From Ruegeria sp. Alg231-54 (lineage in GTDB: Bacteria; Pseudomonadota; Alphaproteobacteria; Rhodobacterales; Rhodobacteraceae), in the NCBI RefSeq assembly GCF_900143525.1, contig NZ_FREZ01000002.1, positions 310,001 through 374,000 of the forward strand: a stretch of DNA of 64,000 bases. The letters are read 5' to 3'. The translations under genes were made by a program, and so were the position numbers. Position 1 is the first letter of the stretch. Every line of letters starts with the position of its first letter. Shown here one piece after another: positions 25,583 through 35,086 of the stretch. Below the pieces are notes generated by a model. It made no database searches. It was given only the letters and a program-made list of their open reading frames with translations, and had not been told where the DNA came from.

Positions 25583-26374
25583 ATGCAAGAGACCTCTCTA
25601 AGCGATCTGGAAGTTGCCGAAGAAATGGCCGACGCGGCGCGTGCGGCCATTCTTCCGTATTTCCGGCAAACTAATCTGGACACCACGAACAAACTGGATG
25701 ATGGGTTTGACCCCGTCACTATAGCCGACCGAAACGCTGAAAAGGCGATGCGCGCGATTCTGGCACGCCATCGGCCCGAAGATGGCATTTTTGGCGAAGA
25801 GTTCGGTCGCGAAGAAGGCTCCAGCGGCCGGACTTGGGTTCTGGACCCCATCGACGGTACCCGCGGTTTTATCAGCGGTACTCCGACTTGGGGGGTTCTG
25901 ATTGCTCTCAGCACAACTGACGGCCCGATTATGGGGGTGATCGACCAACCCTATATCGGCGAACGGTTTGTGGGTTCGGCGGATATCGCGCAGGTCACCG
26001 GCCCATCTGGAACGACACCGTTGAAGACACGCTCGACATCCGCTTTGGATCAGGCGGTTGTTTTTACGACTTTCCCAGAGGTTGGCACACCTGAGGACCG
26101 CGCAGGGTTCGAAGCGGTGGCCCGGCAAGCAAAGTTGACCCGTTATGGCATGGATTGTTATGCCTATGCGCTGGTGGCGGCGGGGCAGGTTGATCTGGTG
26201 ATCGAATCCAGCCTGAACGCCTATGACATTCAGGCCCCCATTGCAGTGATCGAGGCTGCTGGTGGGGTTGTGACTGACTGGCGGGGCGGTCCGGCCCATA
26301 ATGGCGGGCGGGCTCTGGCGGCGGCGAATCCCGAACTGCACGCGGTCGCACTGGAAATCCTGCGCAACTATTGA
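25583..26374 (+). CDS. hisN: Histidinol-phosphatase, inositol-monophosphatase type
   Basis: A 263-residue Mg2+-dependent phosphatase. Motifs: VTIADRNAEKAMR, GEEFG (Glu), WVLDPIDGTRGFISG (Asp-Asp metal site) and the C-terminal ALVAAGQVDLVIESSLNAYD with IQAPIAVIEAAGG. HisN of alphaproteobacteria, which dephosphorylates histidinol phosphate, has this form; general inositol-1-phosphatase activity cannot be ruled out. ATG at 25583 has only a weak ribosome-binding site. Cytoplasmic. Confidence 0.85.
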   Translation: MQETSLSDLEVAEEMADAARAAILPYFRQTNLDTTNKLDDGFDPVTIADRNAEKAMRAILARHRPEDGIFGEEFGREEGSSGRTWVLDPIDGTRGFISGTPTWGVLIALSTTDGPIMGVIDQPYIGERFVGSADIAQVTGPSGTTPLKTRSTSALDQAVVFTTFPEVGTPEDRAGFEAVARQAKLTRYGMDCYAYALVAAGQVDLVIESSLNAYDIQAPIAVIEAAGGVVTDWRGGPAHNGGRALAAANPELHAVALEILRNY

Positions 26375-26488
26375 AACTGGTTGCCGCAATTTGGCCGGTC
26401 GGGTAGGTTCTACGCGGCTGGTTCTTATGCCCGTTTTCCGCCAGCCTTTGCACTTCTTGCATGAGACGGGCTGTTGCAGGAGGGCGAA

Positions 26489-27823
26489 TTGACCGAAATC
26501 CTTATCAAAAATGCAGATACCATTCTGACGATGGATGACGCGCGGCATGAGTTGTCGGGCGCAGACATTCTGATCGTGGGGGGGCAGATCGCGCAGATCG
26601 CCCACAACTTGCAAACCGACGGTGAGATCCACGATGCTGCGGGTTGTGTTGTGACGCCCGGGCTGGTGAATACCCATCACCATCTGTACCAAACCCTGAC
26701 GCGGGCTGTGCCGGGCGGGCAGGATGCACTGCTGTTCGGATGGTTGCAGACACTCTATCCGATCTGGTCCCGTTTCGGCCCTGAAGAGATGTTTGTGTCG
26801 GCTCAGATTGGCCTGGCTGAATTGGCTCTGTCGGGCTGTACGCTCAGCTCTGACCACCTTTACCTTTACCCCAACGGCGCGCGCCTGGACGATACGATCG
26901 CTGCCGCCGCCGAAATTGGTCTGCGATTCCATCCGACCCGCGGCGCAATGAGCATCGGGGAAAGCGACGGCGGCTTGCCGCCAGATGCATTGGTCGAGGT
27001 GGAATCCGATATCCTCGACGACATGATCCGCGTGGTTGACGCGTTTCATGATCCATCCGATGGGGCGATGTGCCGGGTAGGGTTGGCACCTTGCTCCCCG
27101 TTTTCCGTCAGCAGAGACCTGATGCGCGACACGGCAATCCTTGCGCGCGACAAGGGTGTGATGCTGCACACTCATTTGGCGGAAAATGATGAGGATATAG
27201 CGTATTCGCAGGCGCAGTTCGGGTGCCGCCCTGGTCAATATGCCGAAGATCTGGGTTGGACCGGATCAGACGTCTGGCACGCGCATTGCGTGAAACTGGA
27301 CGGGGCCGAGATTGATCTGTTCGCCAGAACCCAAACGGGTGTGGCGCATTGCCCGTGCTCAAACTGCCGCTTGGGGTCCGGTATCGCACCGGTTCGAACC
27401 ATGCGTGATCACGGGGTTCCGGTGGGTCTGGGCGCCGACGGTTCGGCCAGCAACGATAACGGCAGTCTGATCCTCGAGGCCCGACAGGCCATGCTGCTGC
27501 AGCGCGTTGCCAATGGCGCGGATGCGATGTCGTCACGCGAAGCGTTGGAAATCGCGACACGCGGCGGGGCAGACGTGCTGAACCGCCCTGATTGTGGTCG
27601 GCTAGAGCCCGGCAAGCGCGCTGACATCGCCATATGGGACACGCGTGGTATCGAAAGTGCAGGCAGCTGGGACCCGGCCGCATTGCTGTTGGCCGGACCG
27701 ATGAAGGTGAAACACCTGTTTGTTGAAGGCCGCCAGATCGTGCGCGACGGGCATGTCACGACGTTGGACCTGCCGCGCGTGATCGAACGGCAGACCCAAT
27801 TGGCCCGCACTTTGCAGGCTTAG
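26489..27823 (+). CDS. 8-oxoguanine deaminase / atrazine chlorohydrolase family
   Basis: A metal-dependent amidohydrolase predicted to convert 8-oxoguanine to urate (or a related aromatic amine to the keto form), purine salvage. Motifs in order: VVTPGLVNTHHHLYQ (metal His), LSSDHLYLYP, HTHLAEN (His), HAHCVKL (His), the HCPCSNCRLGSGIAPVR segment and GLGADGSASND (Asp). The Cys-rich HCPCSN block and the QTLYPIW segment are typical of 8-oxoguanine deaminases. Start is taken as TTG 26489, with GGAGGG four bases before; a TTG at 26474 is also in frame. About 444 residues. Tail-to-tail with guaD, overlapping by 4 bases. Confidence 0.85.
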   Translation: MTEILIKNADTILTMDDARHELSGADILIVGGQIAQIAHNLQTDGEIHDAAGCVVTPGLVNTHHHLYQTLTRAVPGGQDALLFGWLQTLYPIWSRFGPEEMFVSAQIGLAELALSGCTLSSDHLYLYPNGARLDDTIAAAAEIGLRFHPTRGAMSIGESDGGLPPDALVEVESDILDDMIRVVDAFHDPSDGAMCRVGLAPCSPFSVSRDLMRDTAILARDKGVMLHTHLAENDEDIAYSQAQFGCRPGQYAEDLGWTGSDVWHAHCVKLDGAEIDLFARTQTGVAHCPCSNCRLGSGIAPVRTMRDHGVPVGLGADGSASNDNGSLILEARQAMLLQRVANGADAMSSREALEIATRGGADVLNRPDCGRLEPGKRADIAIWDTRGIESAGSWDPAALLLAGPMKVKHLFVEGRQIVRDGHVTTLDLPRVIERQTQLARTLQA

Positions 27824-29109
27824 GAAGACACGCGGCGACCGGCGATCCAAACCTCAGCAATCGCCCGGTCGTCGCCCATCATGATCGTAGGAAAGATCGC
27901 CTCCCACAGATCATCGGCGCAGGCTTCACGCTGGGCAATTGCGGGGGTTGAGGCGAGGTCAAGAACGACCAGATCAGCCTCCATCCCCGGTGCGACATTG
28001 CCAATGCAATCATCCATCCGCAGCGTACGGGCCGAGCCAACCGTGCCCAGCCACAGCAGTTGTGCCGCGTGCAGCGGCGAGCCGCGCAGCTGCCCGATTT
28101 CATAGGCCGAGGCCATCGTGTGCAGCATTGAAAAGCTCGACCCGCCACCAGTATCTGTTGCCAGACCAACCCGGTGCCCTTCGCCCATCAGCCCGTCCAT
28201 GTCGAACAAGCCGGATCCGATAAACGTGTTCGAGGTCGGGCAATGGATCAGCGAGGCGTCAACCTCGCGCAGCCGGTCACGTTCGCGCGATTCCAGATGG
28301 ATGACATGGCCGTAAACGCCATGTGAGCCCAGCAGTCCGAACTTTTCATAGGTATCCAAATAGTCCCGCGCATCAGGGAAAAGCTCACGAACCCATGAGA
28401 TTTCGTCTGTCTGCTCGCTCAGGTGTGTTTGCATCAGGCAATGCGGGTGTTCGGCCCACAGTGCGCCCATCGCCTCAAGCTGTTCGGGCGTGGATGTGGG
28501 CGAGAACCGTGGTGTGATGGCGTAGGATATCCGGTCGACACCGTGCCATTTCTCAAGCAGCGCCTGCGATTGATCATATGCCGTCTGCGGGGTATCCCGC
28601 AGCCCTTCGGGCGCGTTGCGATCCATGCAGGTTTTGCCTGCCACCACACGCTGCCGGCGTTGCTGGGCGGCTGTGAAGAATGCGTCGACGCTTTCGGGGT
28701 GGATGGTGCAGAAACTGCACATTGTCGTGGTACCGTGCGACGCCGTCAGATCCAAATAACGGTTGGCGATCTCGGCTGCATAGTCGGGATTCCCGAACTT
28801 CATTTCCTCGGGGAAAGTATATGTGTTCAGCCAGTCGATCAGGCGCTTGCCCCAGCTGGCGATCATCGCGGTCTGTGGGTAATGGACATGCGCATCCACA
28901 AAGCCAGCCATGATCACGTGTTGACCGTGGTTTACAACTTCGGCATCGCGGTTCGCGGATATCAAGCTGTCGGCCTCGCCGACTGCAGATATGCGGCCGT
29001 CTTCGATCAGGGCCGCTTCGCTGATTGTCACAGCCTCTGTCGGCTCACTTTCAAATGGTGATCCGTTGAAGCTCAGGACACGCCCTTTCAGCAGCGTTTT
29101 TTGCGCCAT
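27820..29109 (-). CDS. guaD: Guanine deaminase
   Basis: A 429-residue zinc amidohydrolase that deaminates guanine to xanthine. Motifs: GFVDAHVHYPQT (metal His), the FCTIHPESV segment, QTHLSEQTDE, YGHVIHLESRE, and GLATDTGGGSSFSMLHTM with the catalytic Asp. Complete and of normal length. Faces the 8-oxoguanine deaminase gene. Cytoplasmic. The product feeds xanthine dehydrogenase, which is not in the window. Confidence 0.92.
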   Translation of the reverse strand: MAQKTLLKGRVLSFNGSPFESEPTEAVTISEAALIEDGRISAVGEADSLISANRDAEVVNHGQHVIMAGFVDAHVHYPQTAMIASWGKRLIDWLNTYTFPEEMKFGNPDYAAEIANRYLDLTASHGTTTMCSFCTIHPESVDAFFTAAQQRRQRVVAGKTCMDRNAPEGLRDTPQTAYDQSQALLEKWHGVDRISYAITPRFSPTSTPEQLEAMGALWAEHPHCLMQTHLSEQTDEISWVRELFPDARDYLDTYEKFGLLGSHGVYGHVIHLESRERDRLREVDASLIHCPTSNTFIGSGLFDMDGLMGEGHRVGLATDTGGGSSFSMLHTMASAYEIGQLRGSPLHAAQLLWLGTVGSARTLRMDDCIGNVAPGMEADLVVLDLASTPAIAQREACADDLWEAIFPTIMMGDDRAIAEVWIAGRRVSS

Positions 29110-29249
29110 TTCCGTTCATCTCCGCCTGTATGGGACTGCGAAACAGCATAGTGGGGCGAAACTTGTCGGTAAATCGGCTCATTGTCATTGTTTTCCGGTA
29201 GCTGCTTCTTCTAATTAGGGGTCAATGCGCGAACCAACCGGGGGCAGAC

Positions 29250-30644
29250 ATGACGACAGGCTATGATGAACCCGTAATCGATTCCGCAAGCGACGATGAC
29301 GCCTATGCGCTGGATCGCCGGATGGTTGCCGCGATCCTGTATGCGGTTGATGTGGAAGATCGCGACAAGCTGATCGAGCTGATGGAGCCGCTGCACCCTG
29401 CGGACATTGCTGACCTCCTTGAACAGATTAATCCCTATGACCGTGGGCGTTTGATCCGTCTTTACGACAAGGAATTTGACGGCGATATCTTATCCGAACT
29501 GGATGAGTCCGTCCGCGAAGACGTTATCAGTGTCCTGCGCCCCGATGTTCTGGCCGACGCCGTGCGGGAAATGGAGAGCGATGACGTCGTCGACCTGCTG
29601 GAAGACCTTGAAGAGCCCCAGCAAGAAGCCATTCTGGGCGCATTGGAAGATTCCGAGCGGATTGCCGCGGAGCAGGCGCTGTCCTATCCGGAAAACTCAG
29701 CCGGTCGCCTCATGCAGCGCGAGGTGGTTATGTCGCCCGAGCATTGGACAGTGGGGCAGACCATCGATTTCATGCGCGCCAATGATGACTTGCCGGAACA
29801 GTTCTATCACGTTGTTCTGGTTGATCCGCGGCTCAAACCGGTGGCACAGGTCACGCTGGGCAAGCTGATGGCAACCCGACGCGAGGTGCCGTTGCACGAC
29901 ATCGCCGAAGAGGAATTTCACACCATCCCCGTCGATCAGGACGAAGAAGATGTGGCCTACGCCTTTAACCAGTACCACCTGATTTCCGCCCCGGTGGTCG
30001 ATGCCGATGGGCGTTTGGTCGGCGTGATTACCATTGATGACGCCATGGTTGTTCTGGACGAAGAATACGAAGAGGACATGTTACGCCTTGCCGGTGTCAG
30101 CGACGAAAGCTCGCTGTCCGACAGTGTCGCTGCAACCAGTAGGCGGCGCTTGCCGTGGCTGGCCGTCAACCTGTGTACCGCAATATGTGCGTCACTGGTC
30201 ATCTCGCAGTTCGAAGCGGCGATCAATCAGTTGGTGGCACTGGCAATCCTGATGCCGATCGTTGCCTCGATGGGCGGTAATGCCGGGACGCAGTCGCTGA
30301 CGGTTGCGGTGCGGGCGCTTGCAACGCGCGACCTGACCGGATCGAACGTGGCGCGCGTTATCCGGCGAGAATTGCTTGTGGGTGTGCTCAATGGTCTGTG
30401 CTTTGCGACCATTTTGGGGACTGTCGGCATGATGTGGTTCGATTCACCCTTGCTGGGTGTCGTGATCGGCTCGGCCTTGGTCGTGAATATGGCGATAGCA
30501 GGCTTTGCAGGTACGGTAGTACCGGTTGTGCTGGATCGTCTGGGCATTGACCCGGCACTGGCATCGGGAACCTTTGTAACGACCACAACAGACGTCATGG
30601 GGTTCTTCATCTTTCTTGGGCTTGCCAGCGTGGTGCTTCTGTGA
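29250..30644 (+). CDS. mgtE: Magnesium transporter MgtE
   Basis: A 464-residue dimeric Mg2+ channel: cytoplasmic superhelical N domain (about 30-135), a CBS pair (about 140-265) that senses Mg2+, plug helix and five membrane helices with the pore region ILMPIVASMGGNAGTQSLTVAVRAL. Motif MGGNAGTQ matches the family ion site. CGGGGGC precedes the ATG. The next gene starts inside the last codons (GTGA overlap). No Mg-box riboswitch is evident in the 140-base upstream region. Confidence 0.95.
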   Translation: MTTGYDEPVIDSASDDDAYALDRRMVAAILYAVDVEDRDKLIELMEPLHPADIADLLEQINPYDRGRLIRLYDKEFDGDILSELDESVREDVISVLRPDVLADAVREMESDDVVDLLEDLEEPQQEAILGALEDSERIAAEQALSYPENSAGRLMQREVVMSPEHWTVGQTIDFMRANDDLPEQFYHVVLVDPRLKPVAQVTLGKLMATRREVPLHDIAEEEFHTIPVDQDEEDVAYAFNQYHLISAPVVDADGRLVGVITIDDAMVVLDEEYEEDMLRLAGVSDESSLSDSVAATSRRRLPWLAVNLCTAICASLVISQFEAAINQLVALAILMPIVASMGGNAGTQSLTVAVRALATRDLTGSNVARVIRRELLVGVLNGLCFATILGTVGMMWFDSPLLGVVIGSALVVNMAIAGFAGTVVPVVLDRLGIDPALASGTFVTTTTDVMGFFIFLGLASVVLL

Positions 30645-31204
30645 CCGATCTGACTGAAATCAAGGCTGCCGCGCGCAAGGCGGCTTTTACGCGCCGCAAG
30701 GTCGCGTTTGATGCGCGTTTGCCGGGGGCGGCCGGGCGATTGTCCGAAGTGCTCGCGGGACATCGCGGCGTCCCGATGTCGGGGTACATGCCGATCCGCA
30801 CCGAAATTGATCCTTTGCCCGCCATGGCCGAGGCTGCAGCTTATGGCCCGGTCGGTGTGCCGGTCATTCAGGCCGCCGGGCAGGCGTTGCGATTTTCGCG
30901 CTGGACGCCCGAGGGCGTGCTAAAGGACGGCCCCTTCGGCGCCAAGGTTCCCGAGATTGACGAATATTTTGACCCCGAAATTCTTGTGGTGCCGCTAGTT
31001 GCTTTTGACGCGCAAGGTGGAAGGCTGGGATATGGCGGCGGCTTTTATGACCGCACGCTGGAGGGATTGCGCGCCAAGCGCCCAACGCTGGCCATCGGCT
31101 TCGCCTTTGACGCACAAGAGGCCGAGGGGCTGCCGTTGGAACCCACGGATCAGCCGTTGGATATGGTCATCACTGAAAGCCGGGTACTGACGTTTCTGGC
31201 CTGA
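30641..31204 (+). CDS. 5-formyltetrahydrofolate cyclo-ligase
   Basis: A 187-residue enzyme that converts 5-formyl-THF to 5,10-methenyl-THF. The GTG start overlaps the mgtE stop (GTGA). Motifs: FTRRKVAFDARL near the N terminus, YMPIRTEIDP, and GYGGGFYDRTL (nucleotide/folate site). The length is usual for the family. Whether translational coupling to mgtE has physiological meaning is unknown; 6S RNA, sometimes beside this gene in other bacteria, has no space here. Confidence 0.9.
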   Translation: MTDLTEIKAAARKAAFTRRKVAFDARLPGAAGRLSEVLAGHRGVPMSGYMPIRTEIDPLPAMAEAAAYGPVGVPVIQAAGQALRFSRWTPEGVLKDGPFGAKVPEIDEYFDPEILVVPLVAFDAQGGRLGYGGGFYDRTLEGLRAKRPTLAIGFAFDAQEAEGLPLEPTDQPLDMVITESRVLTFLA

Positions 31205-31209
31205 CCGCC

Positions 31210-31443
31210 TCAGGTCGGGCTGTTTTCGCGAAAGTACTCCCACGCGTCCACTTCTGTGCCATCGGGCAGGATGCAGATGCCGATCTGGCCGCCGTCGCCA
31301 TCGCGGATCTCGTAACGATTGCCGCTTTCAACGCAAAAAGTTGCCGCCGGGTTCGCTAACTGGGTGGATGAGCCGTTTGAAGCAGGCTGGTCGCAGGCCG
31401 AAAGCGTGGTCAGGCTGGCGGCGGTCAAAAGGGCAAGGCGCAT
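31210..31443 (-). CDS. DUF333 small lipoprotein
   Basis: A 77-residue predicted lipoprotein, MRLALLTAASLTTLSAC (Cys17). Mature part has the DUF333 motif NPAATFCVESGNRYEIRDGD then GGQIGICILPDGTEVDAWEYF, with two Cys that could pair. CAGGAGAA precedes the ATG. Convergent with the folate gene (5 bases apart) and divergent from the YmdB-like gene. Function unknown. Confidence 0.85.
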   Translation of the reverse strand: MRLALLTAASLTTLSACDQPASNGSSTQLANPAATFCVESGNRYEIRDGDGGQIGICILPDGTEVDAWEYFRENSPT

Positions 31444-31532
31444 CGGAATTCTCCTGCACAAAGTGTTTTGGCGGTTTATTCTGGCAGCATAACCACTTGT
31501 GCTTGAGAGATACCACACTTAGGACAGTTCGA

Positions 31533-32348
31533 ATGAGGATACTTTTTCTGGGTGACGTGATGGGCCGCGCTGGACGCGCGGCCATTCAGCAACATTTGCC
31601 GCGTCTGCGCGACGAATGGCGGTTGGATTTTGTCGTGGTCAATGGCGAGAACGCATCAAACGGGATGGGTCTGACCGGGGATCACGCCAAGCTGCTGCTG
31701 GATGCCGGGGCCGATTGCCTGACACTGGGCGATCACGCGTTCGACCAGAAGGACATGTTGCAATTCATCGAAAGCGAACCCCGTATCGTGCGCCCGGTAA
31801 ACTTTGCCAAAGGAGCGCCAGGCCGGGGGCACCGGTTGTACACTGCGCCCGGTGGGCGCAAGGTTCTGGTGATTCAGGTGTTGGGGCAGGTCTTCATGAA
31901 ACGCCCCTTCGACGATCCGTTTTCGGCGATTGAACCGGTCCTGAAATCGCACCCGCGTGGCGGACAGGCGCAGGCTGTGATCGTTGATATGCATTGCGAG
32001 GCCACATCCGAAAAGATGGCCATGGGCCACTATTGCGACAAACGCGCCAGCCTTGTTGTGGGCACGCATACGCATGTGCCGACTGCTGACGCGCAAATCC
32101 TGCCGGGTGGCACGGCCTATCTGACGGATGCGGGCATGTGCGGCGATTATGACTCGGTCATCGGCATGGATAAGCTGGAACCGATGCGTCGGTTTATCAC
32201 CGGTATGCCCAAAGCCCGGTTCACTCCGTCCAATGGTGAGGCCACGCTGAGCGGTGTGTTCGTTGAAACCGACGACCGGGATGGTCAGGCGAAATCTGTT
32301 CAAATGGTGCGCGTTGGCGGGCGGCTACAGCAAGCTGGCCCACAGTAA
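31533..32348 (+). CDS. YmdB-like metallophosphoesterase (TIGR00282 family)
   Basis: A 271-residue dinuclear metal phosphoesterase. Visible ligands: FLGDVMGRAGR (Asp), VVVNGENASNGMGLT (Asn, Glu), LGDHAFDQKD (His), VDMHCEATSEK (His) and GTHTHVPTADAQILPGG (His pair). Bacillus YmdB is a 2',3'-cyclic nucleotide phosphodiesterase that affects biofilm and motility. ATG at 31533 with AGGA upstream; a longer frame to 31341 overlaps the DUF333 gene on the other strand. Confidence 0.9.
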   Translation: MRILFLGDVMGRAGRAAIQQHLPRLRDEWRLDFVVVNGENASNGMGLTGDHAKLLLDAGADCLTLGDHAFDQKDMLQFIESEPRIVRPVNFAKGAPGRGHRLYTAPGGRKVLVIQVLGQVFMKRPFDDPFSAIEPVLKSHPRGGQAQAVIVDMHCEATSEKMAMGHYCDKRASLVVGTHTHVPTADAQILPGGTAYLTDAGMCGDYDSVIGMDKLEPMRRFITGMPKARFTPSNGEATLSGVFVETDDRDGQAKSVQMVRVGGRLQQAGPQ

Positions 32349-32438
32349 GGGCACGTCAGGCTTGCTCTGTCGCGCGCAATGCGTGAAACTGCCTGACGGG
32401 CGCGTAAGCCAGGCCAGGGTTCGGACAGAATACCAAGA

Positions 32439-34217
32439 ATGCAATTCCTTCAACTGACAGAAATGGGAAGCGCGATACTGGCGCTGTTGGTCGTTGCAGG
32501 CATGTTCATCATGTTTCTGCGCGAATCCTACCCGACTGAAGTGGTCGCAATCGGTGGTGTGGCCGTGATGCTGGTGACGGGCATTCTGCCCTATCAAAGC
32601 GCACTTGCCGTTCTGTCAAATCCGGCCCCTTGGACGATTGCCGCGATGTTCATCATCATGGGAGCATTGGTGCGTACCGGAGCACTGGACGCATTCACAT
32701 CGACCGCGCAAAAACAGGCACAGGTAAGTCCCAAAGTCGCAATCGCGACGCTGATGGCCTTTGTTGTCTTTGCTTCGGCGGTGGTTTCAAACACGCCCGT
32801 AGTGGTCGTCATGATCCCCGTATTCGTTCAGATCGCGCGGACGCTGAACGTGTCGGCCTCGAAACTGCTGATCCCGCTTAGTTATGCGGCCATTCTGGGT
32901 GGTACGCTGACCCTGATCGGGACCTCGACCAACCTGTTGGTTGATGGTGTCGCGCGGTCCCAGGGGATGGCCCCGTTTACGATCTTCGAGGTCACGCCGC
33001 TGGGCATCGCGCTGGTCATTTACGGAATGTTCTACCTGCGGTTTGTCGCGCCGCGCCTGCTGCCGGAACGGGACAGCATGGCATCCATGCTCAGCGACCG
33101 GTCGAAGATGAAGTTTTTTACCGAAGCCGTCATCCCGCCCGACAGCAACCTGATCGGGCGTGAAGTGACGGGCGTGCAGTTGTTCAAGCGTCCGGGCGTG
33201 CGCCTGATCGACGTCGTGCGCGGAGACGAGTCACTTCGGCGCAACCTCACGGGCGTCGCTTTGAAAGTTGGCGACCGTGTCGTTCTTCGGACCGAGATGA
33301 CGGAACTGTTGAGCTTGCAAACCAATAGGGAGCTCAAGCGTGTCGATCAGGTCTCGGCGGTCGAGACGAAAACGGTCGAGGTGCTGATCACTCCGGGTTG
33401 CCGCATGGTCGGGCGGACGCTGGGCGCGATGCGTTTACGCCGCCGTTATGGCGTCTATGTGCTGGCGGTGCATCGGAGAAACCAGAATATCGGGCGGCAA
33501 TTGGATGATCTGGTCGTGCGGGTCGGTGACACGCTGCTGCTGGAGGGCTCACCAGCAGATATCCGGAAACTGGCTGCTGATATGGATATGGTCGATGTGA
33601 CCCAACCTTCGGCCCGCGCATTCCGCCGCAGCCACGCGCCGATTGCCATCGGGGCGCTGGCCGGGATCGTTGTGCTGGCGGCGCTGGGTGTTGCACCGAT
33701 CCTGCTACTGTCGATCCTTGCTGTTGCGATAGTTTTGATTACGCGCTGCATCGACGCGGATGAGGCGTTTTCCTTTGTCGAAGGAAGATTGCTGGCCCTA
33801 ATCTTCTCTATGCTGGCCATAGGTGCAGCCCTGGATAAATCCGGCGCAGTTTCCTTGATTGTAGAAGCCGTGGCGCCAGGTCTTGGTGCCTTGCCACCAT
33901 TCCTGATCATCTGGGCGGTATACTTGCTGACCTCTGTGCTGACAGAGCTGGTGTCGAATAACGCTGTGGCGGTTGTGGTGACACCGATTGCCATCGGTTT
34001 GGCGCAGGCAGTGGGCGTTGATCCGCGCCCTCTGGTCGTGGCGGTCATGGTGGCAGCCTCGGCTTCATTTGCGACGCCGATCGGATATCAGACCAACATG
34101 ATGGTTTACGGCCCCGGTGGGTACAGGTTCACAGATTTTCTGAGAGTTGGCGTGCCGCTGAATCTGACCGTGGGTTTGCTGGCTTCGCTGTTGATCCCTC
34201 TGATCTGGCCGCTTTGA
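32439..34217 (+). CDS. SLC13-family permease with two TrkA-C (RCK_C) domains
   Basis: A 592-residue divalent-anion:sodium symporter-like protein. N-terminal helices with SNTPVVVVMIPVF (transport motif), ALLTLIGTSTNLLVDG-type element at GTLTLIGTSTNLLV, two cytoplasmic RCK_C domains (about 200-390: IPPDSNLIGREV, then ITPGCRMVGRTLG), then more helices ending in VSNNAVAVVVTPIA and PIGYQTNMMVYGPGGY. Members carry dicarboxylates, sulfate or phosphate; substrate not predictable. Weak ribosome-binding site. Confidence 0.88.
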   Translation: MQFLQLTEMGSAILALLVVAGMFIMFLRESYPTEVVAIGGVAVMLVTGILPYQSALAVLSNPAPWTIAAMFIIMGALVRTGALDAFTSTAQKQAQVSPKVAIATLMAFVVFASAVVSNTPVVVVMIPVFVQIARTLNVSASKLLIPLSYAAILGGTLTLIGTSTNLLVDGVARSQGMAPFTIFEVTPLGIALVIYGMFYLRFVAPRLLPERDSMASMLSDRSKMKFFTEAVIPPDSNLIGREVTGVQLFKRPGVRLIDVVRGDESLRRNLTGVALKVGDRVVLRTEMTELLSLQTNRELKRVDQVSAVETKTVEVLITPGCRMVGRTLGAMRLRRRYGVYVLAVHRRNQNIGRQLDDLVVRVGDTLLLEGSPADIRKLAADMDMVDVTQPSARAFRRSHAPIAIGALAGIVVLAALGVAPILLLSILAVAIVLITRCIDADEAFSFVEGRLLALIFSMLAIGAALDKSGAVSLIVEAVAPGLGALPPFLIIWAVYLLTSVLTELVSNNAVAVVVTPIAIGLAQAVGVDPRPLVVAVMVAASASFATPIGYQTNMMVYGPGGYRFTDFLRVGVPLNLTVGLLASLLIPLIWPL

Positions 34218-34315
34218 GTTTGGCACGGAACCGCTGGTTTTCCGGCGAAGTCCTTGTAAAATCAAAACCTCATACAATGTTTTGAATAAGTGATTTTGCG
34301 AAAAGGAGCACACCA

Positions 34316-35056
34316 ATGCTCAAGAACGGATACACCGCACTTACGGTTGCGGCCACATCAGCCATGCTGAGCAGCGCGGCCATCGGCGGAACGATCGAAG
34401 GTACAGCCGCATATCGCGAACGCATCGCAGTTCCTCCGGATGCGACACTTTATGTGCAATTGCAGGACGTCTCGCGCGCAGACGCACCGTCGGTGACCCT
34501 GTCGGCAAAGCGCTATGCGCTGACCGGAGTGCCATCACAATTCGAGCTGAGCTATGACGACGCCCTTATTCGAGAAGGGATGCGCTATGTGGTGCGTGGT
34601 TCGATCTTTCAGGGCGACAAGCTGTTGTTCACAACCGATACTGCCTATCCTGTTTTGACCAATGGGGCCGGGAACACGACCGATCTGATGCTGGTCAAAG
34701 TACAGCCGCCCGGGGCAGCCGTGCTGGAGAACACCAACTGGACCGCAACCGGCCTGAATGGCGCAGCACTTGAGACGGAAAAGCGCCCCGCGCTTTCATT
34801 CGCCAAGGATGGCGCGTTCTCGGGCAGCGGTGGATGTAACCGGTTTTCCGGCCAAGCCGAGATTGCGGGCAATAATATTGAATTCCCCGACAACATGGCT
34901 GCCACCCTGATGGCTTGTCCGCCGCCACTGGATGAAGTTGAGCGGCAGTTTCTTAAAGCCCTGCAAGGGGTGACAGCATATGCCTTCAAAGGCGATACGC
35001 TGGTGTTGCTGGACAGTGCAGGGCAATCCGTCGTGCAGTTTGCCCGTGAACAGTAA
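34316..35056 (+). CDS. YbaY/META two-domain envelope protein
   Basis: A 246-residue protein with an N-terminal signal (MLKNGYTALTVAATSAMLSS), a YbaY-type lipoprotein domain without a lipobox Cys (about 24-125, TLYVQLQDVSRADAP), and a META/HslJ-like domain (about 140-245) with NTNWTATGLNG, GCNRFSG and ATLMACPP motifs. META domains occur in heat-shock/motility-associated proteins of the envelope. AAAAGGAG precedes the ATG. Probably periplasmic. Ends just before the divergent-facing flavin dehydrogenase gene. Confidence 0.82.
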   Translation: MLKNGYTALTVAATSAMLSSAAIGGTIEGTAAYRERIAVPPDATLYVQLQDVSRADAPSVTLSAKRYALTGVPSQFELSYDDALIREGMRYVVRGSIFQGDKLLFTTDTAYPVLTNGAGNTTDLMLVKVQPPGAAVLENTNWTATGLNGAALETEKRPALSFAKDGAFSGSGGCNRFSGQAEIAGNNIEFPDNMAATLMACPPPLDEVERQFLKALQGVTAYAFKGDTLVLLDSAGQSVVQFAREQ

Positions 35057-35062
35057 AGCTTA

Positions 35063-35086
35063 AAGGGCCGTCACGCGACGGCCCTT
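35063..35086. terminator. Shared hairpin between two convergent genes
   Basis: A perfect 10-bp stem, AAGGGCCGTC and GACGGCCCTT, with loop ACGC. It overlaps the last codons of the minus-strand flavin gene; T-rich sequence follows on the minus strand, so it is likely bidirectional. Confidence 0.7.

Noticed and set aside
25598..27238. A 546-residue open frame on the minus strand
   Set aside because: Fully antisense to hisN and the 8-oxoguanine deaminase gene; no domain or ribosome-binding site.
29110..29249. Magnesium riboswitch before mgtE
   Set aside because: The 140-base region is short and lacks M-box helices.
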